Part shown: positions 8,137 through 15,421 of the stretch, one piece after another | Position numbering within the stretch: position 1 is the stretch's first letter | Layout: every line of letters starts with the position of its first letter | Assembly: GCF_900177675.1 (NCBI RefSeq) | Contig: NZ_FXWM01000001.1 | Location: 1,683,001 to 1,747,000 of the forward strand | DNA from: Bacillus sp. OV166 | Lineage (GTDB): Bacteria; Bacillota; Bacilli; Bacillales; Cytobacillaceae | DNA: 64,000 nucleotides | Direction: 5' to 3' | The notes under the pieces: generated by a model | What the model was told of the DNA's origin: nothing | The model's input: the letters and a program-made list of their open reading frames with translations, nothing else | Databases searched by the model: none | Position numbers and translations under genes: made by a program

Positions 8137-8354
8137 TTAGTGAAGGTAGCGTTGTTTCGTGCGAGATTCAGGCATAATCGATAATATATTTTCTCGTTTA
8201 AAGGTGCGCATTTGTTTGCGTAGCAAACACGAATGTATTCGTCCTGAACTTCCTTCACAATCAACTTCCGTTGTGAGAGTTCTTGGTTGTCGGCTAAATA
8301 AATCATTTCTAATGGAATATTTTCCTCGATTGAACGGATGAAAAGCCCATCCAT
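8137..8354 (-). pseudogene. Frameshifted small protein gene (short WYL-like family)
   Basis: The minus-strand frame starts at ATG 8354 behind AAAGGGGTG and reads MDGLFIRSIEENIPLEM, continuing to DEYIRVCYA. In the undisturbed frame it then runs into meaningless sequence. Adding one A to the AAA run at about 8215-8217 restores AKQMRTFKRENILSI and a natural stop at 8137, giving about 72 residues. Small proteins with the pattern MxGLLIRSxE...SQRxIxV...RTFKxxNIL are common in bacilli and look like half of a WYL-type fold; the family name is from memory and uncertain. Either the gene is broken or the assembly lost one base in a homopolymer. Confidence 0.6.
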
Positions 8355-8494
8355 GTGAATCACCCCTTTCGTTTTCTTATGTTATTATTATATCCAAACA
8401 TTTGTTCTTTATTCAATGAAAATAGAACGAATGTTCCTTATTTGGGATGATAAACAATGTCATCAAAAAAAATGTAAGAATAATAATTAAACTA

Positions 8495-8522
8495 TTGACA
8501 TTATCACAAATTTTTATATAAT
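8495..8522 (+). promoter_or_regulatory. Consensus SigA promoter of the tRNA-Val gene
   Basis: TTGACA (8495-8500), 16 bases, TATAAT (8517-8522). Both hexamers are perfect. The tRNA begins 25 bases downstream. Confidence 0.85.
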
Positions 8523-8546
8523 TATTTATGTAGTTTAAATAAATAC

Positions 8547-8618
8547 GACTTGTTAGCTCAGTGGGAGAGCACTTCCTTGACAGGGAAGGGGTCGTGGGTT
8601 CGAATCCCTCACAGGTCA
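8547..8618 (+). tRNA. tRNA-Val (anticodon GAC)
   Basis: A 72-nt cloverleaf with acceptor GACTTGT/ACAGGTC (one T-G pair), D stem GCTC/GAGC, anticodon stem CTTCC/GGAAG with loop TTGACAG (anticodon GAC, reading GUU/GUC), and T arm GTGGG/CCCTC around TTCGAAT. The discriminator is A, followed by TCA rather than an encoded CCA. The T stem has a T-T mismatch at its second pair, which is unusual. The gene has a perfect promoter and its own terminator. Its 3' part is the integration site of the island to the right. Confidence 0.85.
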
Positions 8619-8622
8619 TCAA
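8571..8622 (+). repeat. Island attachment repeat, left copy (tRNA-Val 3' half)
   Basis: The 52 bases from ACTTCCTTGACAG to CATCAA are identical to 24811-24862. They cover the anticodon arm to just past the 3' end of tRNA-Val, the usual crossover segment for tRNA-targeting integrases. The two copies bracket about 16.2 kb. Confidence 0.85.
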
Positions 8623-8626
8623 ACAA

Positions 8627-8659
8627 TGCCTTGGTAACGTTGAGTTATCAAGGCTTTTT
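8627..8659 (+). terminator. Terminator of the tRNA-Val transcript
   Basis: GCCTTGGTAAC pairs imperfectly with GTTATCAAGGC, followed by TTTTTC. Confidence 0.75.
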
Positions 8660-8729
8660 CTATTGTTACAGAGTCCTTATTTTATTAGTACAGATGAATT
8701 GGTGGCAGATTAATTTATGAAGTAATTCT

Positions 8730-8966
8730 TTATGCTTTTTCCTGTTGTTTTTGTTGAAACAAGTAATCAAAGGGTTTTTTTATGTTTTCGACAGGGTTTT
8801 CTTTAATGACCCGCCACTCAACAGCTCTATTAAAAATATTTTTCAGGATACGATGGTAAAACTGGATGGTTGCCGATGATAATTGACCTGTTTTTCCATC
8901 CGACCTCATCCCATCTTTGCTTAAAGATTCCAAAAAACTTAGTATTTTTGAATTATTCCAAGTCAA
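8730..8966 (-). pseudogene. Tyrosine-recombinase (phage integrase) fragment
   Basis: The minus-strand frame encodes SLSKDGMRSDGKTGQLSS followed by ATIQFYHRILKNIFNRAVEW and VIKENPVENIKKP. This is the N-terminal core-binding (SAM-like) domain of phage/ICE tyrosine integrases. The N-terminal arm-binding part is missing beyond about 8966, and the whole catalytic domain (R..HxxR..Y) is missing after residue KKP, where a short unrelated tail and a stop occur. It lies next to the tRNA-Val attachment repeat, pointing toward it, as island integrases do. It is a non-functional stub of the enzyme that probably inserted the island. Confidence 0.75.
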
Positions 8967-8990
8967 AAGGACTGGGGGAGTGGAAAACAA

Positions 8991-9344
8991 ATGAGACATT
9001 ATCTTGAATTTACTGTGGATGTGAAACCCTTCCAAGCGGTTCAACTTATTTTGGAGGACAAAGATATAAAGTCAACTTTAATATTTGAGGATTATAAAGT
9101 TACTGAGAATGTTGAGAAAGAGATTTCAATATTAGTATTTGAACAATTTTTTCTCCGTACTGGTAATACAGCTTCGTTAACTGTCACTGTCGATAATTTT
9201 ACAGGAGTGACAATTGTAAAGTGTATCTCAGCAGGAAATGGAGATGGAATTTTGGATATTGACTGGGGGGCAGGAAAAGCTTTATTAAAACCAGTTCGAA
9301 AAAAACTGGAATCTAACATTATTGAAATATCGAAGGAGACATAG
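8991..9344 (+). CDS. Hypothetical protein, DUF6054-like
   Basis: A 117-residue soluble protein, MRHYLEFTVDVKPFQAVQL at the start, with a beta-rich middle (EISILVFEQFFLRTGNTASL) and a conserved-looking GNGDGILDIDWGAGKALL segment near the C-terminus. This pattern resembles small DUF6054 proteins of Firmicutes, by recall only. RBS GGGGGAG lies 11 bases upstream. It begins right at the broken end of the integrase fragment, so it is part of the island cargo. Function is unknown. Confidence 0.55.
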   Translation: MRHYLEFTVDVKPFQAVQLILEDKDIKSTLIFEDYKVTENVEKEISILVFEQFFLRTGNTASLTVTVDNFTGVTIVKCISAGNGDGILDIDWGAGKALLKPVRKKLESNIIEISKET

Positions 9345-9474
9345 CACACTATTATCCATTTATTCGAGGAAGATTTGGCTTTTATGCTTAAACTAAACCA
9401 GCTAATAGTTTGTCAATATTTTTCAATAAAAACTTAAAATATTTCATGGTATACTAAAAATGTGCATGCCAAAT

Positions 9475-9508
9475 AACCTTCCTTATCTCAACTTTTGGAA
9501 GGTTTTGT
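9475..9508 (+). terminator. Terminator before the first IS110 element
   Basis: AACCTTCC / GGAAGGTT with a 14-base loop, followed by TTGTATTG. It could terminate the DUF6054-like gene or, in reverse, the transposase. Confidence 0.5.
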
Positions 9509-9530
9509 ATTGTTTAGTTTTATTTATTAT

Positions 9531-10766
9531 TTAAGCTATATCTTGGAAAGTAGAGTTGCTTCTTAAAAGAGCATAGATCCATTGTAAGAGTTTATTTGCA
9601 CAGGCTATTACAGCTACTTTATAAGGCTTTCCTTCTTCGCGTTTCTTATCGTAGAACTCTCGTAACCTCTTGTTACGCGGGATGATTTCTTGGGTCATTT
9701 TCTTTTTACGACAATCACGAATGGCACATTTAACCGCCAAATATAAGGCACGCCTTAGCCTACTCGAACCTCTCTTAGTTATTTTGTTTACATTTCCTTT
9801 AAACCTGCCAGATTCAAAGATACTAGGGTCAATTCCGGCAAATGCTACGAGTTTTTTAGGGTGAGTAAACCGATCAATCTCACCAATTTCTGAAATAATC
9901 GTTGCCGCGATTTTTTCTCCGATACCAGGGATTGATTGGATAATCTTATATTCTATAAGTTCTTTTGCTAAAGCATCTATCTCATTTTCAAACGTAGATA
10001 GGTGCTTTTGGTATTCTAAAAGCATATTTATATACATTTTTAAGGTTAAAATGTGGCTTTGATATAAGGTTTCCTGAAAAGGATTCCGAGCTGCTGCATC
10101 TATAAGTTTCTTTGCTTTTACATCCGCCCACCTTCGAGAACGACTTTTACAATGATCCTTGATTCTAGTTGCTATGGTTTCTTCACCAGCTTCTAAGACA
10201 TCGTTAGATGTAGGATAATCTAATAAAGTTAGTAAAGAAACAACTGAATATAAGTCCCCAAAAACACCTCTATACTCAGGAAAAACTTGATCAAGAACTG
10301 CTTGAAACTGTAGCTTGGTTTGTACAAATATTCCTGTTAAGTTTTCGTGTTGTCTTGTTAGATTACGAAGGTTTAAGAGTTGAATTCCACGTTTTTTATA
10401 AGGCTCCAAATCCTCTTTATAGTACATTTCACAGAGATGATTTGCATCGATTATATCTGTTTTTACTTTCCGTAAACTCGAGCTCTTGGCACGATAGGAG
10501 ACAAGAGGATTAACTATAATTATTAAATAATCTCTGTCCTCAATATACTGGACAACCGGGGTATGATAATGTCCTGTAGCTTCCAGAACAATCGGAGGTT
10601 TAACCCCTGTTAAGTTCTCAATTTCTCTTAAATATTGATGTAACGTATCTAATCCCTCAAGGGTATGTGTTACTTTAAAACTACTTTTGTAAGGTTTTTT
10701 CTTATCCAAGAAAGCTTGTACCTGACTTTCACCTTTTGCTACATCCAGACCAATGACTGGATTCAT
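9531..10766 (-). CDS. IS110-family transposase, intact
   Basis: A 411-residue transposase. The N-terminal DEDD RuvC-like domain is seen as VIGLDVAKGESQVQAFLD (first Asp) with VLEATGHYHTPVV (Glu) and KVKTDIIDANHL (Asp pair). The C-terminal Transposase_20 domain is seen as IIQSIPGIGEKIAATIISEI followed by FAGIDPSIFESGRFKG, which carries the conserved Ser. IS110 enzymes use a bridge RNA to choose target and donor sites and leave no inverted repeats or target duplications. The reading frame is uninterrupted, so this element may be active. About 200 structured non-coding bases precede the gene. Confidence 0.92.
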   Translation of the reverse strand: MNPVIGLDVAKGESQVQAFLDKKKPYKSSFKVTHTLEGLDTLHQYLREIENLTGVKPPIVLEATGHYHTPVVQYIEDRDYLIIIVNPLVSYRAKSSSLRKVKTDIIDANHLCEMYYKEDLEPYKKRGIQLLNLRNLTRQHENLTGIFVQTKLQFQAVLDQVFPEYRGVFGDLYSVVSLLTLLDYPTSNDVLEAGEETIATRIKDHCKSRSRRWADVKAKKLIDAAARNPFQETLYQSHILTLKMYINMLLEYQKHLSTFENEIDALAKELIEYKIIQSIPGIGEKIAATIISEIGEIDRFTHPKKLVAFAGIDPSIFESGRFKGNVNKITKRGSSRLRRALYLAVKCAIRDCRKKKMTQEIIPRNKRLREFYDKKREEGKPYKVAVIACANKLLQWIYALLRSNSTFQDIA

Positions 10767-10975
10767 TCTAAATCTCCTTCTCCAAAATAAAATTACCGGT
10801 ACCCCTAATTCCTTCTTGCAGTATCATAGCTTCGCTTGTTATACGAGATCATAGTCCCAACCAGCCTCAATCATGTTTCTACAAGTAGGGGGCGAACTGT
10901 TTAGTTGACGGGATCGAGTCCCACGGGTGCTTACGTTCTACCCCGGCTACCGTTATAATAAAACTATATAAAAAA
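10767..10975 (-). ncRNA. Candidate bridge RNA region of the IS110 element
   Basis: This is the non-coding leader upstream of the transposase, where IS110-group elements encode the bridge RNA that pairs with target and donor DNA. It is locally GC-richer than the surroundings and contains short self-complementary blocks and a CCCACGGGTGCTTACG stretch. The position follows known IS110 biology; the RNA itself and its guide loops are not demonstrated here. Confidence 0.35.
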
Positions 10976-11002
10976 TGTTCAACCAGAAATATCTGGCTGA
11001 AC
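10966..11002 (-). terminator. Minus-strand terminator beside the IS
   Basis: On the minus strand GTTCAGCCAGA pairs with TCTGGTTGAAC (4-base loop) and runs into ATTTTTTATA. Confidence 0.6.
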
Positions 11003-11007
11003 TTATA

Positions 11008-11080
11008 ATACGAACGGGTGCTTTACTTAAATAAGGAGTAATGCTTTTTTTCTTCAACTAACGAAGCAGATTAGTTTAAC
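11008..11080 (+). repeat. Island repeat, copy A
   Basis: It has the shared left block GAACGGGTGC..TTTACTTAA and right block CAACTAACGAAGCAG, then TTAGTTTAAC. Five more copies lie at 20.3-22.2 kb. See copy B for the family description. Confidence 0.6.
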
Positions 11081-11158
11081 TAAGACTAATTTCGTATTAC
11101 AAAAATATCCAAATCGGATTATTATTAATTTAATATATTGAATGAAGAAGGTTTGAGA

Positions 11159-11302
11159 ATGGATTTACTAGTCGGCTTTTTAATATTTGCGGGTATTTTT
11201 GCGTTATATGACGCCTTAAGAAAAGTGAATAATAATATCTTGGACCAAACAGTAGAAATAAAAAAACTACGTGAAGAATTAGCAAAGAATAATAAAAATT
11301 AG
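11159..11302 (+). CDS. Small membrane protein with coiled C-terminus
   Basis: A 47-residue protein: a hydrophobic N-terminal helix (MDLLVGFLIFAGIFALYDAL), then a charged amphipathic helix (VNNNILDQTVEIKKLREEL) ending in AKNNKN. RBS GAAGAAGG lies 7-8 bases upstream. One-helix anchors of this type with a KLREEL-like coil are common near IS and repeat sequences in bacilli. No function is known. It lies between repeat copy A and the second IS110 element, inside the island. Confidence 0.55.
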   Translation: MDLLVGFLIFAGIFALYDALRKVNNNILDQTVEIKKLREELAKNNKN

Positions 11303-11443
11303 TATCTTCTTCTTCAACTACCATGAAAATTAACTTCTGCCAGATCCTAAAAATGGCAATACTTAAGTAGACGCAGCTCATTCATTTTTTTTTTAAAAGA
11401 GCAGTGCGCCTGATCAAGGTGTTTATGGACAACGAATAATGGA

Positions 11444-12659
11444 TTAGGATGCTTCGGTAATTGTCACCGTATAACCTAAGTTTTCTAGTCTTCGAACTGA
11501 ATGGCGTACAATAGATACTTGTTTTTGTTTATCGAAATAATCTTCGCCTAAGTCAACATACATTTCCTTTCGGGTTAGAAGGTAATATGCGATTCGTAAC
11601 ATCGCATGGGCGACTACAATTGCTGCCTTTTTCGTTCCTTTTCGTCCGGCTGTACGTCTATATAGTGCACCGAGATAGTTTTTTGACCCTCTTACTGATT
11701 GAGCTGCTTCTGTTAATGCGGATCTTAAATACTTATTTCCCTTTTTAGATCTACTAGATTTCCTTTTACCCGCGCTTTCATTATGTCCAGGAACTAAAGC
11801 AGCCCAAGAACATAGATGAGCGGCGGTGGAATTGGTTCCCAACATCCGTTCCTATCTCAGCTAAGATTTGTTCAGCCATTCTGGTGGCAATCCCTGGAAT
11901 GGAATCGAGTCGTTCAATATCTTCCTGATACGAGCTCACTCTTTGAGCTATTTCTTGATCCAACATTTCAATTTGCTCTGTAAGAAAATCAATGTGCGTT
12001 AAAATAGTTTTTATCATTAAACGTTGGTGTGGGTTAACATAGCCCCGAAGTGCTAATTCAAGTTCTTCCTTTTTTCGTTTCATTGTACGACGAGCGAAGT
12101 TTGCTAGTTTTTCAGGATCGTCTTCACCATTCGCAATGGCTCGAAGCATATCCTTCGATGAAACGCCCATAATATCAGAAACAACAGAACCAAGTTTGAT
12201 ATTAGCTCCTTCTAAAACCTTTTGAATTCGATTATGTTGTCTGGCTCGTTCTTCTATGATACTTCGGCGATAGCGTACAAGTTCCCGCAGTTCTCGTTGA
12301 TTCCGATCAGGAATAAAACTTGCTTTCAGTAGTCCATGACGAAGAAGTTGGGCTATCCATTCGGCATCTTTAACATCCGTTTTACGTCCCGGAAGTGCCT
12401 TCATGTGTTGAGCATTTACAACTAAAAACTCGATTCCTTCGGACTCTAATAAGTTAACAATAGGTTTCCAATAAACACTCGTGCTTTCCATAGCAATGTG
12501 AGTACAATTATTCTCCTTAATCCAGTCCAATAACTTTAATAGAAAAACCGTTTTAGTAGAAAACGTTTGAATCTCCTTTCCTTGTGAAGTCATAATACAA
12601 GCAGTGATATTGTCCTTATGGACATCCAATCCACATGCTCTTTCAATAATAACATCCAT
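11444..12659 (-). pseudogene. IS110-family transposase, frameshifted
   Basis: The minus-strand gene starts at 12659 with ERACGLDVHKDNITACIMT (first catalytic Asp), then HIAMESTSVYWKPI (Glu) and GRKTDVKDAEWIAQLLRHG. The Transposase_20 part begins DSIPGIATRMAEQILAEIGTD. At about 11830 the frame is lost. The continuation TAAHLCSWAALVPGHNESAG is in another frame, and inserting one C into the CC run restores NQFPTAAHLCSW. The reconstructed protein is about 404 residues, normal for the family, and ends in TVTITEAS at 11444. It is unrelated at subgroup level to the first IS110 copy. It is a decayed IS or a one-base assembly error. Confidence 0.8.
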
Positions 12660-12850
12660 TGAAAACTTCCTTTCTAGGCTTGAAAATTGGAGGCTGGTGC
12701 AAGCAATCAGAACTAGGATTAATCTACCACGAGTGCTTCCCGTAAGGGAGCGACAGTTTGTGGTGCACCGTGGTCGTTGGAGTCAGACTAACGGATGGGC
12801 TCTAAGGCACCATAGTTTATCGACCTTCCTCTCCCAGCCTTAGGAACAGT
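12660..12850 (-). ncRNA. Candidate bridge RNA region of the second IS110 element
   Basis: A structured non-coding leader directly upstream of the frameshifted transposase, with hairpin-forming blocks such as GTGCTTCCCGTAAGGGAGCG and GGTGCACCGTGGTCG. It is comparable in position and size to the leader of the first element. The assignment rests on IS110 biology and position only. Confidence 0.3.
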
Positions 12851-12883
12851 ATCTAGGATTCGATATATTTTCATTCTTTGTGG

Positions 12884-12907
12884 TGAAGCGCCGATTTTTG
12901 CGCTTCA
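12884..12907. repeat. Perfect inverted repeat (hairpin) near the IS110 outer end
   Basis: TGAAGCGC / GCGCTTCA with 8-base spacer CGATTTTT. It may be an IS end structure or a minor terminator. The rest of the gap 12660-13036 holds the bridge RNA candidate, a truncated piece of the island repeat (CTAAGGGGTGCTTTA at 12915-12929) and the gntR terminator. Confidence 0.4.
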
Positions 12908-12936
12908 TGGATGGCTAAGGGGTGCTTTAGTGAAAG

Positions 12937-12966
12937 AAAGGGACCGTAATTTGACGGTCCCTTTTG
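12937..12966 (-). terminator. Terminator of the gntR gene
   Basis: AAAGGGACCGT / ACGGTCCCTTT with a 6-base loop. On the minus strand it is followed by CTTTCA. Confidence 0.65.
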
Positions 12967-13036
12967 GTACGAGTAAACATAATACCCAAAATATTTACTC
13001 CACAAAATATTGTGAAGAAATGTACCTAGAGTAACA

Positions 13037-13756
13037 TTATTTTTTTCTGTATTTATGACTATGCGGGTTAAAAGGTGTAAAGTAAGAAACCGAATAATCC
13101 AAGTTTATCATTTCGCTATATTCGAACACTTTACCGTTTTGAAGAATTCCTCTATTTATTATTTTCATTGCAGCCACTCCTTTTTTACAGTTAAGAAGTG
13201 CAGCATCCTCTTTACTAACATTTACAGGAGTATAGGTTGTGATGAAGTGAGATATTTGATAATCACATTGTTGCACATAATCATGCACAGACTTTTTTAT
13301 TTCTTCTTCATTTAAATCTGGAAAGTAAGAATAAGGTAATCTTGTGGTTTCAATTTGCATTTTGTGGTAATTAACAATCCGAACTCGTTTATATTCCCAT
13401 AATTTTGCGTGATGTCCGTTTATATCAAAAATCTTTTCTAAGTTATTATCGGGTTTGATCTTTTTTAGATAAATAATTTTAGATTGAATATCTTTAAATT
13501 TTTTTTCGGTTAATGAATTATAAATTAATGGACTTTTATATCTTGTTTCATTTACGAAAATTCCTGATCCTTGAATAACTTTAATACATCCAATATTAAC
13601 TAATTTTTTCAATGCCTCTCGAATTGTATATCGCGATACATCATATTGGTCAGCAAGATCCCTTTCTGTAGGCATTTTTTCACCAGTTTTGTATTTATTT
13701 TGATAAATCTTACTCAGGATATCATCAGCAATGAAATCACGTTTGTTCATAGTCAT
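13037..13756 (-). CDS. GntR-family regulator with UTRA domain
   Basis: A 239-residue transcription regulator. The N-terminal winged helix (about residues 10-70) shows the GntR signature GEKMPTERDLADQYDVSRYT followed by IREALKKL, and the wing is VIQGSGIFV. The C-terminal UTRA effector domain includes ETTRLPYSYFPDL and EYSEMINLDYS, as in HutC/TreR-type regulators that bind sugar phosphates or related acids. It lies behind the sugar-acid dehydratase gene on the same strand and beside a PTS operon, so it most likely represses the divergent dehydratase and PTS-kdg promoters. A perfect palindrome in that promoter region (15346-15357) is a candidate operator. Confidence 0.88.
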   Translation of the reverse strand: MTMNKRDFIADDILSKIYQNKYKTGEKMPTERDLADQYDVSRYTIREALKKLVNIGCIKVIQGSGIFVNETRYKSPLIYNSLTEKKFKDIQSKIIYLKKIKPDNNLEKIFDINGHHAKLWEYKRVRIVNYHKMQIETTRLPYSYFPDLNEEEIKKSVHDYVQQCDYQISHFITTYTPVNVSKEDAALLNCKKGVAAMKIINRGILQNGKVFEYSEMINLDYSVSYFTPFNPHSHKYRKK

Positions 13757-13841
13757 TTACCTCTAGAAAAAAGATTTACTTCCTTTAATTTATCTTTTCA
13801 TATTTTTTACTTGCAGGAAAGTTTTTAATATTTTTTTTACA

Positions 13842-13880
13842 ATAAAAATGCCTCTAAAGCGTAAATACTCTAGAGGCACT
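13842..13880 (-). terminator. Terminator after the dehydratase gene
   Basis: TGCCTCTA / TAGAGGCA around a 14-base loop. On the minus strand it is followed by TTTTTATTG. It separates the dehydratase from gntR. Confidence 0.75.
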
Positions 13881-13903
13881 TGAATAAAAGAAGAGTCTGT
13901 ACT

Positions 13904-15103
13904 TTATGGTGTGTGAATAGTGCCATTTGGAATACGTGCTTGGGTCCATTCATGTTTACGATAAATGACCGGATATTCTTTTGACATATCTTCATTAAAT
14001 TCCACGCCAATACCAACTCTTTCAATAGGATAAATATATCCATCCACTACTTCAACAGAGTTAGGGAACATTTTCTTCGTATTTTCATCTGGTTCTTGAA
14101 TCTCTTGAATTGCTGCATTATGAAGATGAATATTTAAGTGTGTATTGACCGCGACTCCAATAGGAGTCATATCAGACGGACCATGCCAAGCAATCCGAAC
14201 ACCAAAATTCTCACAAAGTGCAGCTAGCTTTAGTGCAGGTGTAATTCCTCCGATTTGAGAAACATGGCAACGAATGAAATCTATTTGACGATTTACAATG
14301 AGATTTCTCCACTCAGCTGGATTATTAAATAATTCCCCTGTTGCTATAGGTGTAGTACATTGTGCTCGTAATTGAGATAACCACTCATTTTGATCAGGAG
14401 GTAAAATATCTTCTAGAAAGAAAAGCTTATATGGTTCCAGATCTTTTGCCAATTGGAGTGCTTGGTTAGGAAACAGTCTTTCATGAACATCATGAAGAAA
14501 ATGAATTTCATAACCGTATTCTTCACGTAATGCCTTAAACATAGTCAGGACATCTCTCATATAAATGTCTTGATCAAAGTATTCTCCCTCACTTAAACCT
14601 TTTGTTAAGTGCATATTGTGATTTTTGCCGCCATACAGACCTAATTGACAACGAATATGGCGGTATCCCTTCTTGATTAATAGACCAACATTGGAAAAAA
14701 GTTCTTCGAGTGTTAATCCATCGGCATGCGTATAAGCTGCAATAGCGTTTTTTGACTTTCCTCCAAATAATTGATAAAGAGGCATATCAGCTAATTTGGC
14801 TTTGATATCCCATAAAGCCATGTCCACACCAGCAATAGCGTTATTAATAACTGGACCATTTCTCCAATAAGAATTGACCATCATCATATGCCATATATCT
14901 TCAATATGGTTCGCATCACGATTTATTAGTAGTGGTTTTAAATATTCATCAATAATGGTTTGAACAGCTAAAGGGCGTTGCTGAAAAGTTGCACAACCAT
15001 ATCCGTAAACACCTTTATTTGTTTCTATTTTGACAACAATAAGATTATGTCTATGTGGATTAGTCACAAATGATTTAATATCTGTTATAAGTGTAGGTTC
15101 CAA
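13904..15103 (-). CDS. Sugar-acid dehydratase of the enolase superfamily (ManD/RspA type)
   Basis: A 399-residue enolase-superfamily dehydratase that should convert an aldonic acid (mannonate, gluconate or a related acid) to 2-keto-3-deoxygluconate (KDG). Visible features: an N-terminal capping domain ([15 protein letters not shown]), [14 protein letters not shown], the metal ligands in [18 protein letters not shown] and ATGELFNN, and the C-terminal [13 protein letters not shown] and [11 protein letters not shown] motifs. I chose TTG 15103, because AGAGGAAG lies 8 bases upstream; a TTG at 15151 adds 16 residues but has no RBS. It is transcribed divergently from the PTS-kdg operon, and its product would feed KdgK and KdgA encoded there. 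Substrate specificity cannot be read from sequence. Confidence 0.85.
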   Translation of the reverse strand: MEPTLITDIKSFVTNPHRHNLIVVKIETNKGVYGYGCATFQQRPLAVQTIIDEYLKPLLINRDANHIEDIWHMMMVNSYWRNGPVINNAIAGVDMALWDIKAKLADMPLYQLFGGKSKNAIAAYTHADGLTLEELFSNVGLLIKKGYRHIRCQLGLYGGKNHNMHLTKGLSEGEYFDQDIYMRDVLTMFKALREEYGYEIHFLHDVHERLFPNQALQLAKDLEPYKLFFLEDILPPDQNEWLSQLRAQCTTPIATGELFNNPAEWRNLIVNRQIDFIRCHVSQIGGITPALKLAALCENFGVRIAWHGPSDMTPIGVAVNTHLNIHLHNAAIQEIQEPDENTKKMFPNSVEVVDGYIYPIERVGIGVEFNEDMSKEYPVIYRKHEWTQARIPNGTIHTP

Positions 15104-15299
15104 CTGTGATTCTTCCTCTCGTTTTAAATTGCATTTGTCAACTCGAAGCAATTTATACCTAAATTAAAACATAGTAAAAACACCAGCGTCAATTTGGTAC
15201 GGGAAGTAGTTTTATTTAAGTAATTTACCATACCAATTTTTAAAAAGCATAAGGGTGAAACCTTGATATAATAGGGTTTTCTTTATTTTTTTGGATTTT

Positions 15300-15314
15300 T
15301 TAAACCGTTTTCAA
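15300..15314. promoter_or_regulatory. Candidate catabolite-responsive element (cre)
   Basis: The minus strand reads TTGAAAACGGTTTAA, close to the CcpA-binding consensus WTGNAANCGNWNNCA. It lies between the divergent dehydratase and PTS genes, as expected for carbon catabolite control. Confidence 0.5.
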
Positions 15315-15345
15315 AGTGCTTTTCATTATGCTATTATTGGCGTGT

Positions 15346-15357
15346 CAATTCGAATTG
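15346..15357. promoter_or_regulatory. Perfect palindrome, candidate GntR operator
   Basis: CAATTCGAATTG is a perfect 12-bp palindrome in the divergent promoter region, 65 bases before the PTS start. GntR/UTRA operators are typically short palindromes in this position. The rest of 15104-15421 is AT-rich and shows no open frame. Confidence 0.4.
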
Positions 15358-15421
15358 CAATTTTGCAGCCATTATTTTGGGAAGTCTATTAAATAATTCA
15401 TTTTAAGGGGATGAACGAACA

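Larger units (their letters stand above)
9531..10975 (-). mobile_element. IS110-family insertion sequence (ends approximate)
   Basis: The element comprises the transposase gene and the structured leader to about 10975. IS110 elements lack terminal inverted repeats, so exact ends cannot be placed from one copy; the stated limits are a minimum estimate. Confidence 0.55.

Noticed and set aside
8730..9044. Intact integrase
   Set aside because: Only the core-binding domain is recognisable. The first 25 or so residues come from the neighbouring gene region, and the catalytic domain is absent.
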